Shown one piece after another: positions 22,546-32,207 of a DNA stretch of 64,000 bases (positions are counted from its first letter, which is position 1; each line of letters begins with the position of its first letter). The notes beneath the pieces were generated by a model, which had not been told where the DNA came from, ran no database searches, and saw only the letters and a list, made by a program, of their open reading frames with translations. The position numbers and the translations under genes were made by a program. The stretch is from the NCBI GenBank assembly GCA_030374805.1, contig JARGSG010000214.1:372001-436000 (forward strand), written 5' to 3'. Source of the stretch: Gracilaria gracilis (Eukaryota; Rhodophyta; Florideophyceae; Gracilariales; Gracilariaceae).

Positions 22546-22699
22546 AGGACTATGGGTTCAAGTCTGTGTGCGAAGAAGTGGTTGGGAATATGTTGTGCTT
22601 CAGCGATGTGGCTCGATGGGTGGATTAATTCGCTAACCGAGTTGAGCTTCAGCCAATCTATTATAGCCGAAGCGATTAACACGATACCTTGAGGTGACT

Positions 22700-23000
22700 G
22701 TTGGCGCAGACGGATTGCTTGTACGTCGTAAGGCTGCGTACAAGGAACCTCGATCACGATCTGTGTGTAGACGTTGGATCTGGCGGGGTACTTGACGCCG
22801 TGGAGCAGTATTCACTTAGACTTTGCTGTGATTCGATCAACTGTTGCTTTGGTGATCTCATCTCGCGGCCCTCGAGTGTATTATGGAAGGGCATCGCGTC
22901 GTTGTTGTTCCGCGCCGTGAGGGAAAAAGCAAGAACAAAAGCGGGAAGGCAAAGCGTCTTCAGCGCAAGAAGACGAATGCGTACGATACGGAATGCTCGT
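22700..23000 (+). other. 3' part of the long-TIR element, coding status unclear
   Basis: Short frames only. One reads MEGHRVVVVPRREGKSKNKS then GKAKRLQRKKTNAYD, a strongly basic tail that could be the C-terminus of the interrupted gene. Confidence 0.35.
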
Positions 23001-23247
23001 GACTTCTTCACCAACATCTTCGTTTCCTATTCAGAACAAACAGTCCATAAAATCTGAATAGTTAGTGACGTACCTATTTCGCTACGGGCGGCCTCCGATC
23101 CACAGAAAAGTCTATCGACTTGTCAGCCTTTCAACGGACGCCCGCGACAAAGCCAACCGAGCAGCAACACAGCTGTAGCTATGCGGGCCCAGCTTCCGGG
23201 GAAGACGCGACGGCACCAGCGTGGTATCGTGCGCATCTAAATACTGC
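22994..23247 (-). repeat. right long terminal inverted repeat
   Basis: Reverse complement of the left repeat with scattered substitutions. On the minus strand it encodes LVKKSRA, equivalent to the start of the internal gene on the other side. Confidence 0.75.
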
Positions 23248-23702
23248 CATGGCCACTGCCAGCTGGCTGCAAGCTGGCTGCCAGCCGGCTGGAGGATGGC
23301 GCGCGTCAAATAAAAAACTTTTCATCGTTTGTTGCTCTGGGATCCATTCCAGAGCAACGAGGGGGAGGGGAGTGTGTGTGGACAGCTGTACATACTTGAG
23401 GCCGAGTCGCTTCCGGCGGGCTTTTTAACGTCAGCAGTCACTACGTGCCCATGCGCGCAAACTCTCCGAGGTAGCCTATCAATTTGGGCTGGGGCACCAC
23501 TCCGCGCTAGAGGTGCGCCCGAAGCCATGATAATAAATGACCGGGACACATGCAGAGCGCGACTCCCGCGGGCGCTGGCAGAGATAGATCCAACAATGAT
23601 CGTTATTTTCGCCGGTCTTTGCTCCCCGCTTTTCCTTGCCAATCTTGCGACCCTCTTCCTCTCGCGCTGCCACCACTTTCGATCTTGAGTACTTCTATCC
23701 CG

Positions 23703-24320
23703 GTTATGGGCCCAGGTTTACGTTCGTCAAAGCTTTTCTCACCGACCTATCCTCTTCTGTTTACGCCCGATTCAGGTGAACAAAAGTATCGACGCGACGT
23801 TTCTCGCTGGGTCCAGACCATACAAGCTGCAGCAGAGAAAGGCACCGACCGGTTGTATAAAACCGTTTTGGGAACTCTAGCTCGTCATTTCCACGACCGT
23901 GGTCTGCCTCGCGAGCAGAAATCCATCGTCGAAGAGCCGGTTACTAAGCAGCTTATCGATCTAAAGGAAGCTTTATTCCCTATGAAAACCAAATATGGCC
24001 GAAATAGAGCCGAAATAGGGCCGAAATATGGACTTTTAGGTCTGAAACTTGTGAGAACCTTTATCCTGCGAACATAAACAGGTTTCATCTTTCTTCATAT
24101 GGTCAAAATGTGGCCAAAATGTGACCAAAATATTGCCGATGTGTACACGTTTCAGCCAGCAAAAGTACCTATTTTCACTAATTACACGCTCTCCCAAGTT
24201 CTCGCCTGAAAAGGCCATTTCGGCCATATTTCGGCCATATTCGGTGTTTATAGGGCAAGACGATCAAATTGAGGCCGTATACACTCGGGTCGATGGATAT
24301 CCCACCAGTTATGGATAATC
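23703..24320 (+). pseudogene. Gag-like fragment (possibly Ty1/copia type), interrupted by MITE
   Basis: From MGPGLRSSKLFSPTYPLLF the frame reads EQKYRRDVSRWVQTIQAAAE, KGTDRLYKTVLGTLARHFHD and PREQKSIVEEPVTKQLIDLK up to MITE copy 3. After it comes QDDQIEAVYTRVDGYPTS. The W-x-x-x-I helical pattern and the context resemble LTR-retrotransposon Gag proteins. The frame at 48.3 kb (TRCKRRQSEDLNAFFFRSR) may be the next part of a relative. Family level is uncertain. Confidence 0.45.
23978..24255. mobile_element. CCCTAT-ended MITE, copy 3
   Basis: 278 bp starting CCCTATGAAAACCAAATATG and ending CATATTCGGTGTTTATAGGG. Both ends are rich in GGCCGAAAT and its complement. It sits within the gag-like frame. 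Confidence 0.82.
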
Positions 24321-24720
24321 TCTTATTCAACGCCGCAACATTGCTGGCGAATGACTCCACGTGACCGACGAGATGATATTTAACGATAGAGTACGCACAG
24401 GAGTTAGTTTGCGAGGCAAACTGTACAGATAGTTTGGGCATGCGGGAGAGAAAAGTTACGAAGAAGCGTGGGGTGAGTAATTACATGACTTTCTCACTCT
24501 TATGTAGTGAAATTCCTCGCACTTTCGAAACAAACGATCGGTAGGACTCCGAATTCCACCCATCCTTTGTAGCGTTTTGATAATATAATGTATGCGGCAC
24601 GCGCGGCGAGCGGCGACGGCGACCCCGCGCTCGCGCGCCGAACCGCAAGCTGCACGAGCTTGGGTGGGCGGCGCGGAGCTTCATTTAGATAAATACCAAC
24701 GGTAGATCTACGGCCCTGCT

Positions 24721-25242
24721 GTGCACGCACCCCGCTTTGCACGCGCCGCCCTGCACCCTCTCCATCGCACAATGTCTTCCTCGCGCTCGCCCGGCGTCGC
24801 GCCAACACCATCGCGAGCCCTACGCGCCGCCATTGCCACAACGGTGCCGCCAACGCCGCCTCCAGCCATTGCACGGCACCGCCACCGCCTGCCAGCATAC
24901 GACACCGCCGGCGCCAATCCAGCGCACGACACCGTCCCCGCTACCCCAACGCACGACACCGCCGCCTCCAGCGGACGAAATCACCGCGGCCTACACGGCA
25001 TGGCCGACGCGAGCTTCAAGCGCCAATGGGATAGGAAGGAGCATTTCCGCTTCTTGATTGGGTTGAAAGCGTACGGACGTAGAAATAGGGAATGCATTGC
25101 TGAACTTGTTAAGACAAAATCGCCGATTCAAGTACACTCTCATGCGCAGAGATATTTTGGTTGCCAAGCATGTCCGGAAACCGAACCATCTTCATCGTTA
25201 CTGCATGCAGCATGCATGCAGTGCTGGATTCCAATGAAATGA
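24721..25242 (+). CDS. SHAQKYF-type single-MYB protein
   Basis: A 173-codon frame; ATGs at 24,721 and 24,772 (MSSSRSPGVAPTPSRAL) are both possible. The first ~95 residues are Ala/Pro/His-rich and low in complexity. The MYB domain spans about residues 105-147: W-D-R-K-E-H-F-R-F-L-I-G-L-K-A-Y-G-R, IAELVKTKSPIQVHSHAQRY. The SHAQ(K/R)YF signature defines the CCA1/REVEILLE-like R1-MYB class of DNA-binding transcription factors in plants, algae and protists. A Cys-rich tail of about 25 residues follows. The protein is shorter than typical members but the frame is intact. Confidence 0.7.
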   Translation: MHAPRFARAALHPLHRTMSSSRSPGVAPTPSRALRAAIATTVPPTPPPAIARHRHRLPAYDTAGANPAHDTVPATPTHDTAASSGRNHRGLHGMADASFKRQWDRKEHFRFLIGLKAYGRRNRECIAELVKTKSPIQVHSHAQRYFGCQACPETEPSSSLLHAACMQCWIPMK

Positions 25243-25549
25243 AGCGGATGCATCAAAGCCTGAGCAAGAGCAAACGAAAAAGTCTTCGTCTCTTTCTTGG
25301 GCACATCTATTTCAATAACAATCAATAAACTATGATATCGCATCGATTCAAATCAATGCCCAACTTTAGGTCCTTACCTTCAGCTTCCTCTCCTTCCGGG
25401 TCCCAACGAGTGAGAGCGACATGATCTTTCCATAGATCTCGGCTTGGGCCAATACACAGCCAGCGGCCGCCACACAGTAGTTGGGGTCTCCGGCGCATCT
25501 TCAGCCTATCTCCCTCCCGTTCCCGCTCGCACCCACCGCTCATAATGTG

Positions 25550-27390
25550 TCACCCATAAATGTTGACCTTCCTCGTCCACGTTCTGCCCCGCAACCCACT
25601 GCGCCACGGCGCCGTGCCACACTCCACGCGCGTGCGACGCTGCGCCGTTTCATCAATGGCATTATCTCTGTCAACAGCACGCGGTCTCACGCCGCTAACA
25701 GCGCGATCGCCTGCGATTACACGTATCGTTTGAAGGGTTTGCTTCCGTTGGCGAGTGTAAAGTCGCTGAAGCGCAACACGTCGTCCGCCAGTTTCTGCTG
25801 CGTTTCGAACGTTTTCAGACCGTTGGCGTCGCCCACATGTTCCCGCCGCCACTGCTCGTACTCCGCAACCCTACAGTCCACCGCGTCGCGCTGCGCCGCC
25901 ACCTCCCCCGACACAAACTCGTTGCTGCTGCGCAGCCACTCGCACGTGTCCAAAATGTGCTGCTGCGCCTCGCGGCTGCGCAGATCCATCATCTCGTCCA
26001 GCACCGCGCGCCCCACCGATTCCGCCCAGAAGCGCGACGTGCCCATCCGAGCAATGTCCGCGATGCCTCACGTCAGGCACGTCTCCAGCGTCGGTTACGA
26101 CTGCTCGCCCGCAAAGTCGTTTAAGATCGTTGACTGCAGCACGCGCAGCGGGTGCTCGCTCGGTAAGAACTGATCCGCCTCCTGGATGGGCTGCAGCTTG
26201 GTCGCCCCGTAGATGCCCCCGCTCGACACCACCAGCGCCACCACCACCAGCGCGTAGCGCAGAAGTTTGATCATCTTGGTCCACCTCCCGCCGAAGAACC
26301 GCTGCAGAAAGCTGTAGTGTAGCCTGGCTCTGTCTTTCTTTTCCTGCCATTGCCAGGGAAGACATTTGAAATAGAACGGCATGTTGCTGCGTTCGCTGTC
26401 GTCCGACATTTTGAAGCACGGCAGACACGCCCGCTTCGACCACAACCTGTGCCACACAATCACAGCAGACGGGTAGGCGCTCATCACTAGCGCAAACTGT
26501 ACCAGCACTAGCAGCCCCGCCCACAGCCCCAGCGTGCTGATGGGCATGATGGGCGAGGTGGCCGTCACGAAGAACGCCGTTACCGTCGTCACCGACGTCA
26601 CCGTCATTGCCTTTATCGGCGCCGGTATGTCCAGTCCATTCGCGTGATATCGTCCGCCTCAGAGCCCAGGTCTACCAGAGACTGTTCCCATGTGTCTGTG
26701 AACACAAACACATCATCCGCACCGATTCCCAGCAGCAGAAAGATAGACAAAATCTGCAACGGCGCAAAGTACTTTTGCTGAAACACAAACCGGTACAACA
26801 CGTACGCGAGCGGGAATGCAAAGAACACCTGCCCCATTGCTGCCAGCGCCAACCACCCACTTCCGGTGTGAAACCAGATAACCCCAAACACCAGCGCAAT
26901 GGCCACCACACAAAAACGACAGATCCCGCAGCGCAACGCTAGAGAAAGCCGCGCTTCCCAACTTGGGACTAGTCAGAATCACATCATATCTTTCGGTGGA
27001 GAGCGTCTCCACTTGGTCTTTTCGATCAAGACCCCACTGAATTTATTGGTTTTCTTGTTCTTCCCTTCTATTCTCGATGGATGAAAAGTTGTTGAAAGGA
27101 ACTACGATGCGCAGAATGGTGCGCATCAGCCACGTAGAGTTGCTTCGAAGCGAAAAGTCTTTGCCCAGAAGCTCACTGTACTGCGGGTTCACTACAACGT
27201 TGCCGTTGTCTTCTGTGCTCAGCAACGTCTCCAAAAAACGACGAAAACTGCTCCGATGATGGCGCTTGGCTACGTCTGTGTTGTGCAAAATATAATACTG
27301 GGTGCCATGTGTGGAATAGTTGCTAGTTTTAGGGGTTATCTGGGCGCGCGCGGGGATGGCAGAGGCTGGCACTAAAAAAACTAACAAGTT
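25550..27390 (-). pseudogene. Dispatched/Patched-like RND membrane protein, fragmentary
   Basis: Five successive minus frames follow the protein order: an extracellular-loop segment (27387-27043, PQYSELLGKDFSLRSNSTWL); ERYDVILTSPKLGSAAFSS; the sterol-sensing-like domain (26936-26613) with membrane helices and LLLGIGADDVFVFTDTW; helices TM5-TM6 plus a cytosolic loop and the first helix of the second half (26607-26095); and the start of the second loop (26046-25717). G-I-G-A-D-D in TM4 is the hallmark of Dispatched/Patched relatives, which move lipids or sterol-linked ligands across membranes. The C-terminal half is missing, and frameshifts separate the blocks. Confidence 0.75.
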
Positions 27391-27559
27391 TCGGAATATT
27401 GTATTCCATCTCGCGCAGTTTAATGCTAGAGTCTCCTAATATTTCAAGAAGTTCGCCTCGCAACTCACCCCAACTACACTCTTTTCCACGACCTTCTCCA
27501 AATTTTCCATTCGTGCTAGTTCAAATTTCCATTTCGCCCGAAAATGCGAAGCAATTGCC

Positions 27560-28768
27560 AACCCAGCCACCCTAACACATCCGCCCATTCCTTCCCATCT
27601 CCACCTCCACTCACCACCGCCACCCCCTTACCATACTTTAGTAGATTTCTATACCTCACGCGTTCGGATCCTGCGTTTCCGTCTCCTCAAACGTCATCTC
27701 GTAGGAGTCCTGCGGGCAGCTCTCCCCATTTTCGTACACCCTCCTCGCCCCAGAACGGCTCCCCATACCACCCATCCTCCGCTACCTCTTCTCTTCCAGT
27801 ATGCGCTCCGCCGTCTGCACCGCATGCGCCGCGCTTCGAAACCCAGTCAATTTCGCAACCCCCAGCCCCGGCCGCACCTCTTCTCCTGCCACCTTCCCTC
27901 CCTCCTTGCGTCTCTTCTTCAAGCGACTACCCACTTCCTTAATCCTTGGCGTCACAGGCAATCCCTTCTCAACCTTCAATCCCCCCTTGGCACAACTTCC
28001 TCCCATCTCCCCTCCTGTCCCCGTCAGCATCCCCTTCACCTACACCAACTACAACCGCGCCTTTTCCATCTCTCCAATCTGCATCTCCAGCATCTCCAAC
28101 CTCCCCTTCAGCAACACATTCTCCTCTCTCAGCTCCCGTATCTCCTTCGCTACGCATTCCACCATCCCATCCGCATGAAGACCCATCTCCATTCTCAGCA
28201 CCTTCAAACCATTCCGCAAATTAGATATTGCTTCCAATGACACCCGATTCTCCTCCTCACTCAACACCACCCCTCTCATCTTCGCCACACTCTCCGCAAT
28301 ACAATCATCCATTCACTTCTTCATCACAACTACCAACGACTTCACCCGCTCCTTTATTTCCCTCGTAAATTGCTCTTTCCTACCTCCCGCTCCACCTCTA
28401 CCCTCCATGTGCTTCCCAATCCCCAAATGGCTCAGGTGCACCGCCCCTTTCCTTCATATCCCATCCTTCTCCCCCTTCTTCTCCACCACCTTCGAGCCCA
28501 CATCCGCAGCCCCTGCCTTCCCTACAGCCACAACCTTCTCTTCTGGTGACCCTCCATCCACCTGCGCAACCCCGGCCACTTTTCGCTTCGGAGACGGCGT
28601 TCCTCCGATCTCCTTCTCTTCCAGGAACGCAAGAAGCTCCTCGTCCTTCACGTATCCGTTCGACATCTTAGAAAGGCCAAAAGCGTCACAGAAAGCAAGA
28701 ATTCGGTGCCATACGGTGCAATCGACGCCGTCCTCGTTTTCCGTGCCACTGCCTATGCGCACGGCCTA
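27560..28768 (-). pseudogene. coiled-coil protein relic
   Basis: The upstream frame (28762-28454) contains VWHRILAFCDAFGLSKMSN and KDEELLAFLEEKEIGGTPSP. After a frameshift, 28312-28049 reads SLEAISNLRNGLKVLRMEMG and IRELREENVLLKGRLEMLEM, a clear heptad pattern. The following frame (28039-27782) has RIKEVGSRLKKRRKEGG. The coding strand is purine-rich like the A module at 15 kb. This may be an A-type accessory gene of another element, but no residue-level match to A1-A3 was seen. Confidence 0.45.
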
Positions 28769-29012
28769 TATCTGAAACCATAACTTACCCCTTTCTGTTC
28801 CGACCGGTTTCGCGCCAAAACCGTCACTGTACTGTACGCCTCGCCAGCACTTCACTATTTAACCCCCACCCTGTCTCCTCTGACGCTCGCACATCTTCTC
28901 CAGTCACTCCGTCTTGACCGGTGACGTGCTCCTCTTCCGCCATACCCTCACTTGGTTCTGAGAAAAGCAAAACACGGGTGGTTGCATACTTGGAACCACC
29001 AGCGCGCCGTTG

Positions 29013-29080
29013 AAAGCGGACCCAGGTGTCGTGGCGCTTCATTGGTGTACCGATGAAGCGCCATGACGCCGGGGTCGTAG
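29013..29080. repeat. hairpin family member H1
   Basis: Left arm AGCGGACCCAGGTGTCGTGG then CGCTTCATTGGTG; right arm TACCGATGAAGCGCCATGAC then GCCGGGGTC. The stem holds around the centre, while the outer right arm has decayed. Confidence 0.75.
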
Positions 29081-29279
29081 TGAGGACAACAGACCTGCGT
29101 AAGCTACTGAAAAATGTAGTACAGAGGGCTGTGAAACAGACCCGAACGGGAGTTAGTTGTACATGACTGCGATGTATCTGCAAACGCGATATCCAGTAGT
29201 AGTAGCACGTGTGCCACGGATACAGATATTCGGGACAGACCGGGGCGGGGCGGCAGGGCAAAAAAAATTTTAATTTTTT

Positions 29280-29353
29280 GGACAGCGGACCGATGTGCAG
29301 TGGCGCTTCATCAGTGCACTGATGAAGCGCCGCGACACCCGGGTCCGCTGTCC
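29280..29353. repeat. hairpin family member H2
   Basis: 74 bp bounded by GGACAGCGGACC and GGTCCGCTGTCC. The centre TTCATCAGTGCACTGATGAA is perfectly self-complementary. It is preceded by a poly-A/T tract. Confidence 0.88.
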
Positions 29354-29849
29354 GGGGGGTGGTCTAGACAAACGGTCCTGGATGCGTTTGGAGGGATTGA
29401 AAACCACCCTAACACACTAATTTAAGGTGTTTCCAGAGCATCCGCAGCAATGCTCACTATACTAACGTGACTAATAAATGCAGCCCCATTAGTGTCTTAC
29501 TAGGCTCAAAGTCCCCGTGAAGAAAGATTTAACTTCATGTGAGCCTATTCTGTAAAGGAATGACTTATTTGATGTTTGCGCACGAGCATTCGTGCGTGAC
29601 AGTAGTCTGTAGAGATGCGCGTGTTTCGCCTACGGCTATACAGCGATATGTATCGAGCGGACGGTGTCCGCGCCAGACAGTCGCCCCTGTGACGTTAGTG
29701 TAGAATTGAAACAACTCTATTGCTATATATATTTATATTATTACTTGGATTTTAGAAAGACCAATATCATGGTGGAAGAGTAAAAGTTTCATTCCCTTAG
29801 GGAAAGGTTCGTATTACATTCTTCGGAAAACACGACGGATGGGCAATGG

Positions 29850-29905
29850 CCAGGAGTGCAATGGCGCTTCATCGTTGAATTCATGAACCACAATTCACCT
29901 CGGTG
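29850..29905. repeat. degenerate hairpin family member H3
   Basis: TGGCGCTTCATCGTTGAATT followed by CATGAACCACAATTCACC keeps the GCTTCAT/ATGAAC centre, but its arms are eroded. Confidence 0.5.
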
Positions 29906-30156
29906 TACCATGTACCGCGTGGATGCACAGTAGCGGGTCGCACAACGGGTTCCCTGGTCGACACGCCGACAAAGCAGACCTACAAGAACTCCAGCTTTGT
30001 CTTTCATGGCGCGCGGAGAGGGGATTAAAAGAAAGTGATACTTCATCTATGGCAGGTGATGCGTCAAAAAGATGTTAAGAAAAGCTTGAAGATGCGAGAG
30101 ACACGAAACTAAATAAATGTGGAGATATACACGATGTTACTAATGAGGACAAGTAG

Positions 30157-30230
30157 AACAGTAGACTGGGGTCTCATTGCGCTTCATCGCTGCGCCGATG
30201 GAGCGCCGCGCCACCCAGGACGACTGTCGC
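30157..30230. repeat. hairpin family member H4
   Basis: GAACAGTAGACTGGGGTCTC, GCGCTTCATCGCTGCGCCGA, TGGAGCGCCGCGCCACCCAG. The stem is imperfect but of full length. Confidence 0.7.
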
Positions 30231-30269
30231 AAAACGATTATGTAATTCCAATTAATTAAAAAGACAGCC

Positions 30270-30346
30270 TGGGACAGCGGACCCGGGTGTCGTGGCACTT
30301 CATCGGTGCACTGATGTAGCGCCACGCCACCCCCGGTCCACTGTGC
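30270..30346. repeat. hairpin family member H5
   Basis: Starts GGGACAGCGGACCCGGGTGT and ends CCACCCCCGGTCCACTGTGC. The centre CATCGGTGCACTGATG contains one G-T type mismatch. Confidence 0.82.
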
Positions 30347-30388
30347 AAGGCTGTCGTTGAAAAATATGGAAAATAAAATATTTTTTTG

Positions 30389-30462
30389 GGACAGCGGACC
30401 AGGGGGTCGTGGCGGTTCATCAGTGCACTGATGAACCGCCACTCCACCCCGGTCCGCTGTCC
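30389..30462. repeat. hairpin family member H6
   Basis: 74 bp bounded by GGACAGCGGACC and GGTCCGCTGTCC. The centre GGCGGTTCATCAGTGCACTG continues as ATGAACCGCC. The GCGG/CCGC pair replaces GCGC/GCGC of the other copies on both arms. Confidence 0.9.
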
Positions 30463-30463
30463 G

Positions 30464-30665
30464 AACGCCCCGTGTGTGGCAAACTTGTGGTATTGGCATA
30501 CGTGGCACCACCGGCGCGCCGTTGACAGCGGACCTGGGTGTCGTGGCGCTTCATCGGTCCACCGATGGAGCGCCAACCCACCTTGGTCTGCTGTCTCAAC
30601 GCGCTGTTTGTGGCAAACCTGTGTTAATGGCATACATGGCACCACCACCGCGCCGTTGCCAGCGG
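30464..30665. repeat. ~134-bp tandem unit: spacer plus hairpin
   Basis: The spacer TGTGGCAAACTTGTGGTATT...GCACCACCGGCGCGCCGTTG (30,475-30,524) recurs as TGTGGCAAACCTGTGTTAAT...GCACCACCACCGCGCCGTTG (30,609-30,658). A shorter relative (GGAACCACCAGCGCGCCGTT) precedes H1 at 28,992. So the spacer and hairpin were duplicated as one unit. Confidence 0.75.
30522..30600. repeat. hairpin family member H7
   Basis: TTGACAGCGGACCTGGGTGT to TTGGTCTGCTGTCTCAA. The centre is TTCATCGGTCCACCGATGGA. It is linked to H6 and H8 by a duplicated spacer. Confidence 0.82.
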
Positions 30666-30731
30666 ACTTGGGTGCCGTGGCGCTTCATCGGTGCACCGAT
30701 GAAGCGCCACCGCACCCCGGTCTGCTGTTCG
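30656..30731. repeat. hairpin family member H8
   Basis: TGCCAGCGGACTTGGGTGCC to CCCCGGTCTGCTGTTCG. The centre TTCATCGGTGCACCGATGAA is perfectly palindromic. Confidence 0.85.
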
Positions 30732-31001
30732 AAAAAAATTGGGACTGGGCTCTCACTCTTGATCCCGCTGAAGACAAGGAGTGGTTGCGAGGTCTATAGG
30801 CAACTCCCTTTGTGTAGCTGCACGATTTGTAGTTTCCAATGATTTACACAGGTTCTGTAAACTGACCGTTATTGATTCTGCTATTCCATTCATCATACTC
30901 CCTTCCGTGTCCGACCATCCTCGCTCTCTCACACCGTTCTTCAAATCCCCTTTAATCTCCAATCTCATTGTCTTCCCTGTTTTCTTTCCTCAACTTGGGC
31001 A

Positions 31002-32189
31002 TTGGTATCAATTAAAAACATGGTGGACAAGGCAAGAATGCGGGGCACCCAGTCGCGCAAGAAGCCTGTAGGGAAGAAGAAGAAACTTGGTGAGGATAAA
31101 AGAGGTTCAACACGAGTGGCTGCTAAAACCACGCCACGTCAATCACCAGCAGCGAAGGCCAACCGCGGGTCTAATCTCACCGTCGGTCACCGCCATGCTC
31201 GGTGCAAAGGTACCTCTGGGAACACTAGCAATGTACATCAAATTAGGCCATCGCCGAGCTCCCCAACGCGGTCCACTGGCAATGTTGAACAAAATCCCAA
31301 CTCCGAAGAAATTTCACCGGTTCCGAAAGCTCGAAAACCAGCAGGTTCGTTGACAAGGGATATTTTGGAAAAGGTTCTAGTTTCACAAGAGGAACAAGAG
31401 AATGTCCGTGTCTCTGAACTGGAAAATAGTCCCACTGCAAGAGACCTACAACGGAGTGTGGGCGATCCCACAATCATTCCACGGCCATCACCATTTTCGA
31501 CGCGAAGGACATCGACAGTTGCCTTGAAGCCCCAACGGGTCGGCATACAGCGTGTGGGAAGGGGAAATCCTCCGAACACGAATTAGCCAGGGCGAAAAAG
31601 ACTCAGAGAGAAGAACTCTGAGCGGCGTGTGGCTGACACTGTGGACAATGCGGATAATGCAGGGGATGAAATAACTGCAGTATATCGTGCAATGAAGAGG
31701 ACTCTAACCTCTACTGTTTCACGAAGAACAGAAGTAGAGGGAGTACAGGGAACAAGGGAGGTACATGAAGTGGAGCAAGAGGAGGAAGAAAACAGGGGAA
31801 CTGTCGAGAAAGTAATAAAGTCTTCTGGAATCCACATAGATTTGCTGAACGAAATCAATAGATTGAAAGCGAAGGTGAAGAAGTTGGAAAAGGATTTGAT
31901 GATACGGGGAATCCTTGTAAAAGTTGTGCAAGAGCAGAGCACAGCTTTGAAGTCTAAGCTTGAAGAGAAAGAACTGGTGATTTAAGGTTTACGTGTTGCA
32001 TTGAAGCAGGAGGGCAGTAACACTTCCCGTACCGGTGGGCCCGGACGAACCGGACGAAAGAAGCATCGAATCGCTGTGCGCGATGCGTTTCGAGGGGTTG
32101 CGCGAGGAGTGTATCACAATATGTTGACTTGGGCCAGGAGAGAGACCAGTAAACTGTGTTTTGAAGGTGAGAAACCTTCAAGGAATTAG
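31002..32189 (+). pseudogene. element protein A1, copy 2 (two in-frame stops)
   Basis: One frame from MVDKARMRGTQSRKKPVGKK to the TAG at 32,187, broken by stops at 31,584 and 31,983. A basic N-terminus is followed by a Ser/Pro-rich region, a coiled coil (LLNEINRLKAKVKKLEKDLM), and the conserved block DAFRGVARGVYHNMLTWARR...TSKLCF shared with copy 1. The final stop lies at the same place as in copy 1, 18 nt before the A2 ATG. Confidence 0.6.
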
Positions 32190-32207
32190 ATCAATCGAGC
32201 TGAAATA

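Larger units (their letters stand above)
20966..22680 (+). pseudogene. unknown gene inside the long-TIR element, interrupted by two MITEs
   Basis: The first frame (20966-21289, MVRKSRAMHMGRVRGVSS) runs through KMKKYGGDQGYSNIVKSR to a stop. One frameshift later it continues as RYSVLCVSHVDEGRRERYMI and HWFHVYLKVHFHHEIARRY up to MITE copy 1 (21,498). After the MITE: RWTVDGATYLEVDKVMKVER, then another frame with KKYDSWTDPWKAVALDDCKV and ADRERFKGIMRFELREERL up to MITE copy 2 (22,266). After that: GFKSVCEEVVGNMLCFSDVA. The coding character is clear, but I do not recognise the family. It could be the element's transposase or a captured gene. Confidence 0.5.
20737..23247. mobile_element. 2.5-kb element with ~250-bp terminal inverted repeats
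   Basis: Bases 20,737-20,986 read forward closely resemble the reverse complement of 22,994-23,247. Anchors are GCTCGGTTGGCTTTGTCGC at ~20,818 and its complement at ~23,143, TCCGTTGAA at ~20,844, and AATAGGAAACGAAGAT at ~20,949 with its complement at ~23,020. Long inverted repeats around a single gene are typical of Mutator-like elements, but no MULE transposase was recognised and no target duplication could be read. Confidence 0.75.

Noticed and set aside
28980..30731. CRISPR array
   Set aside because: Repeats are long, strongly palindromic and unevenly spaced, spacers are themselves duplicated or AT-rich, and the DNA is eukaryotic with no cas genes.
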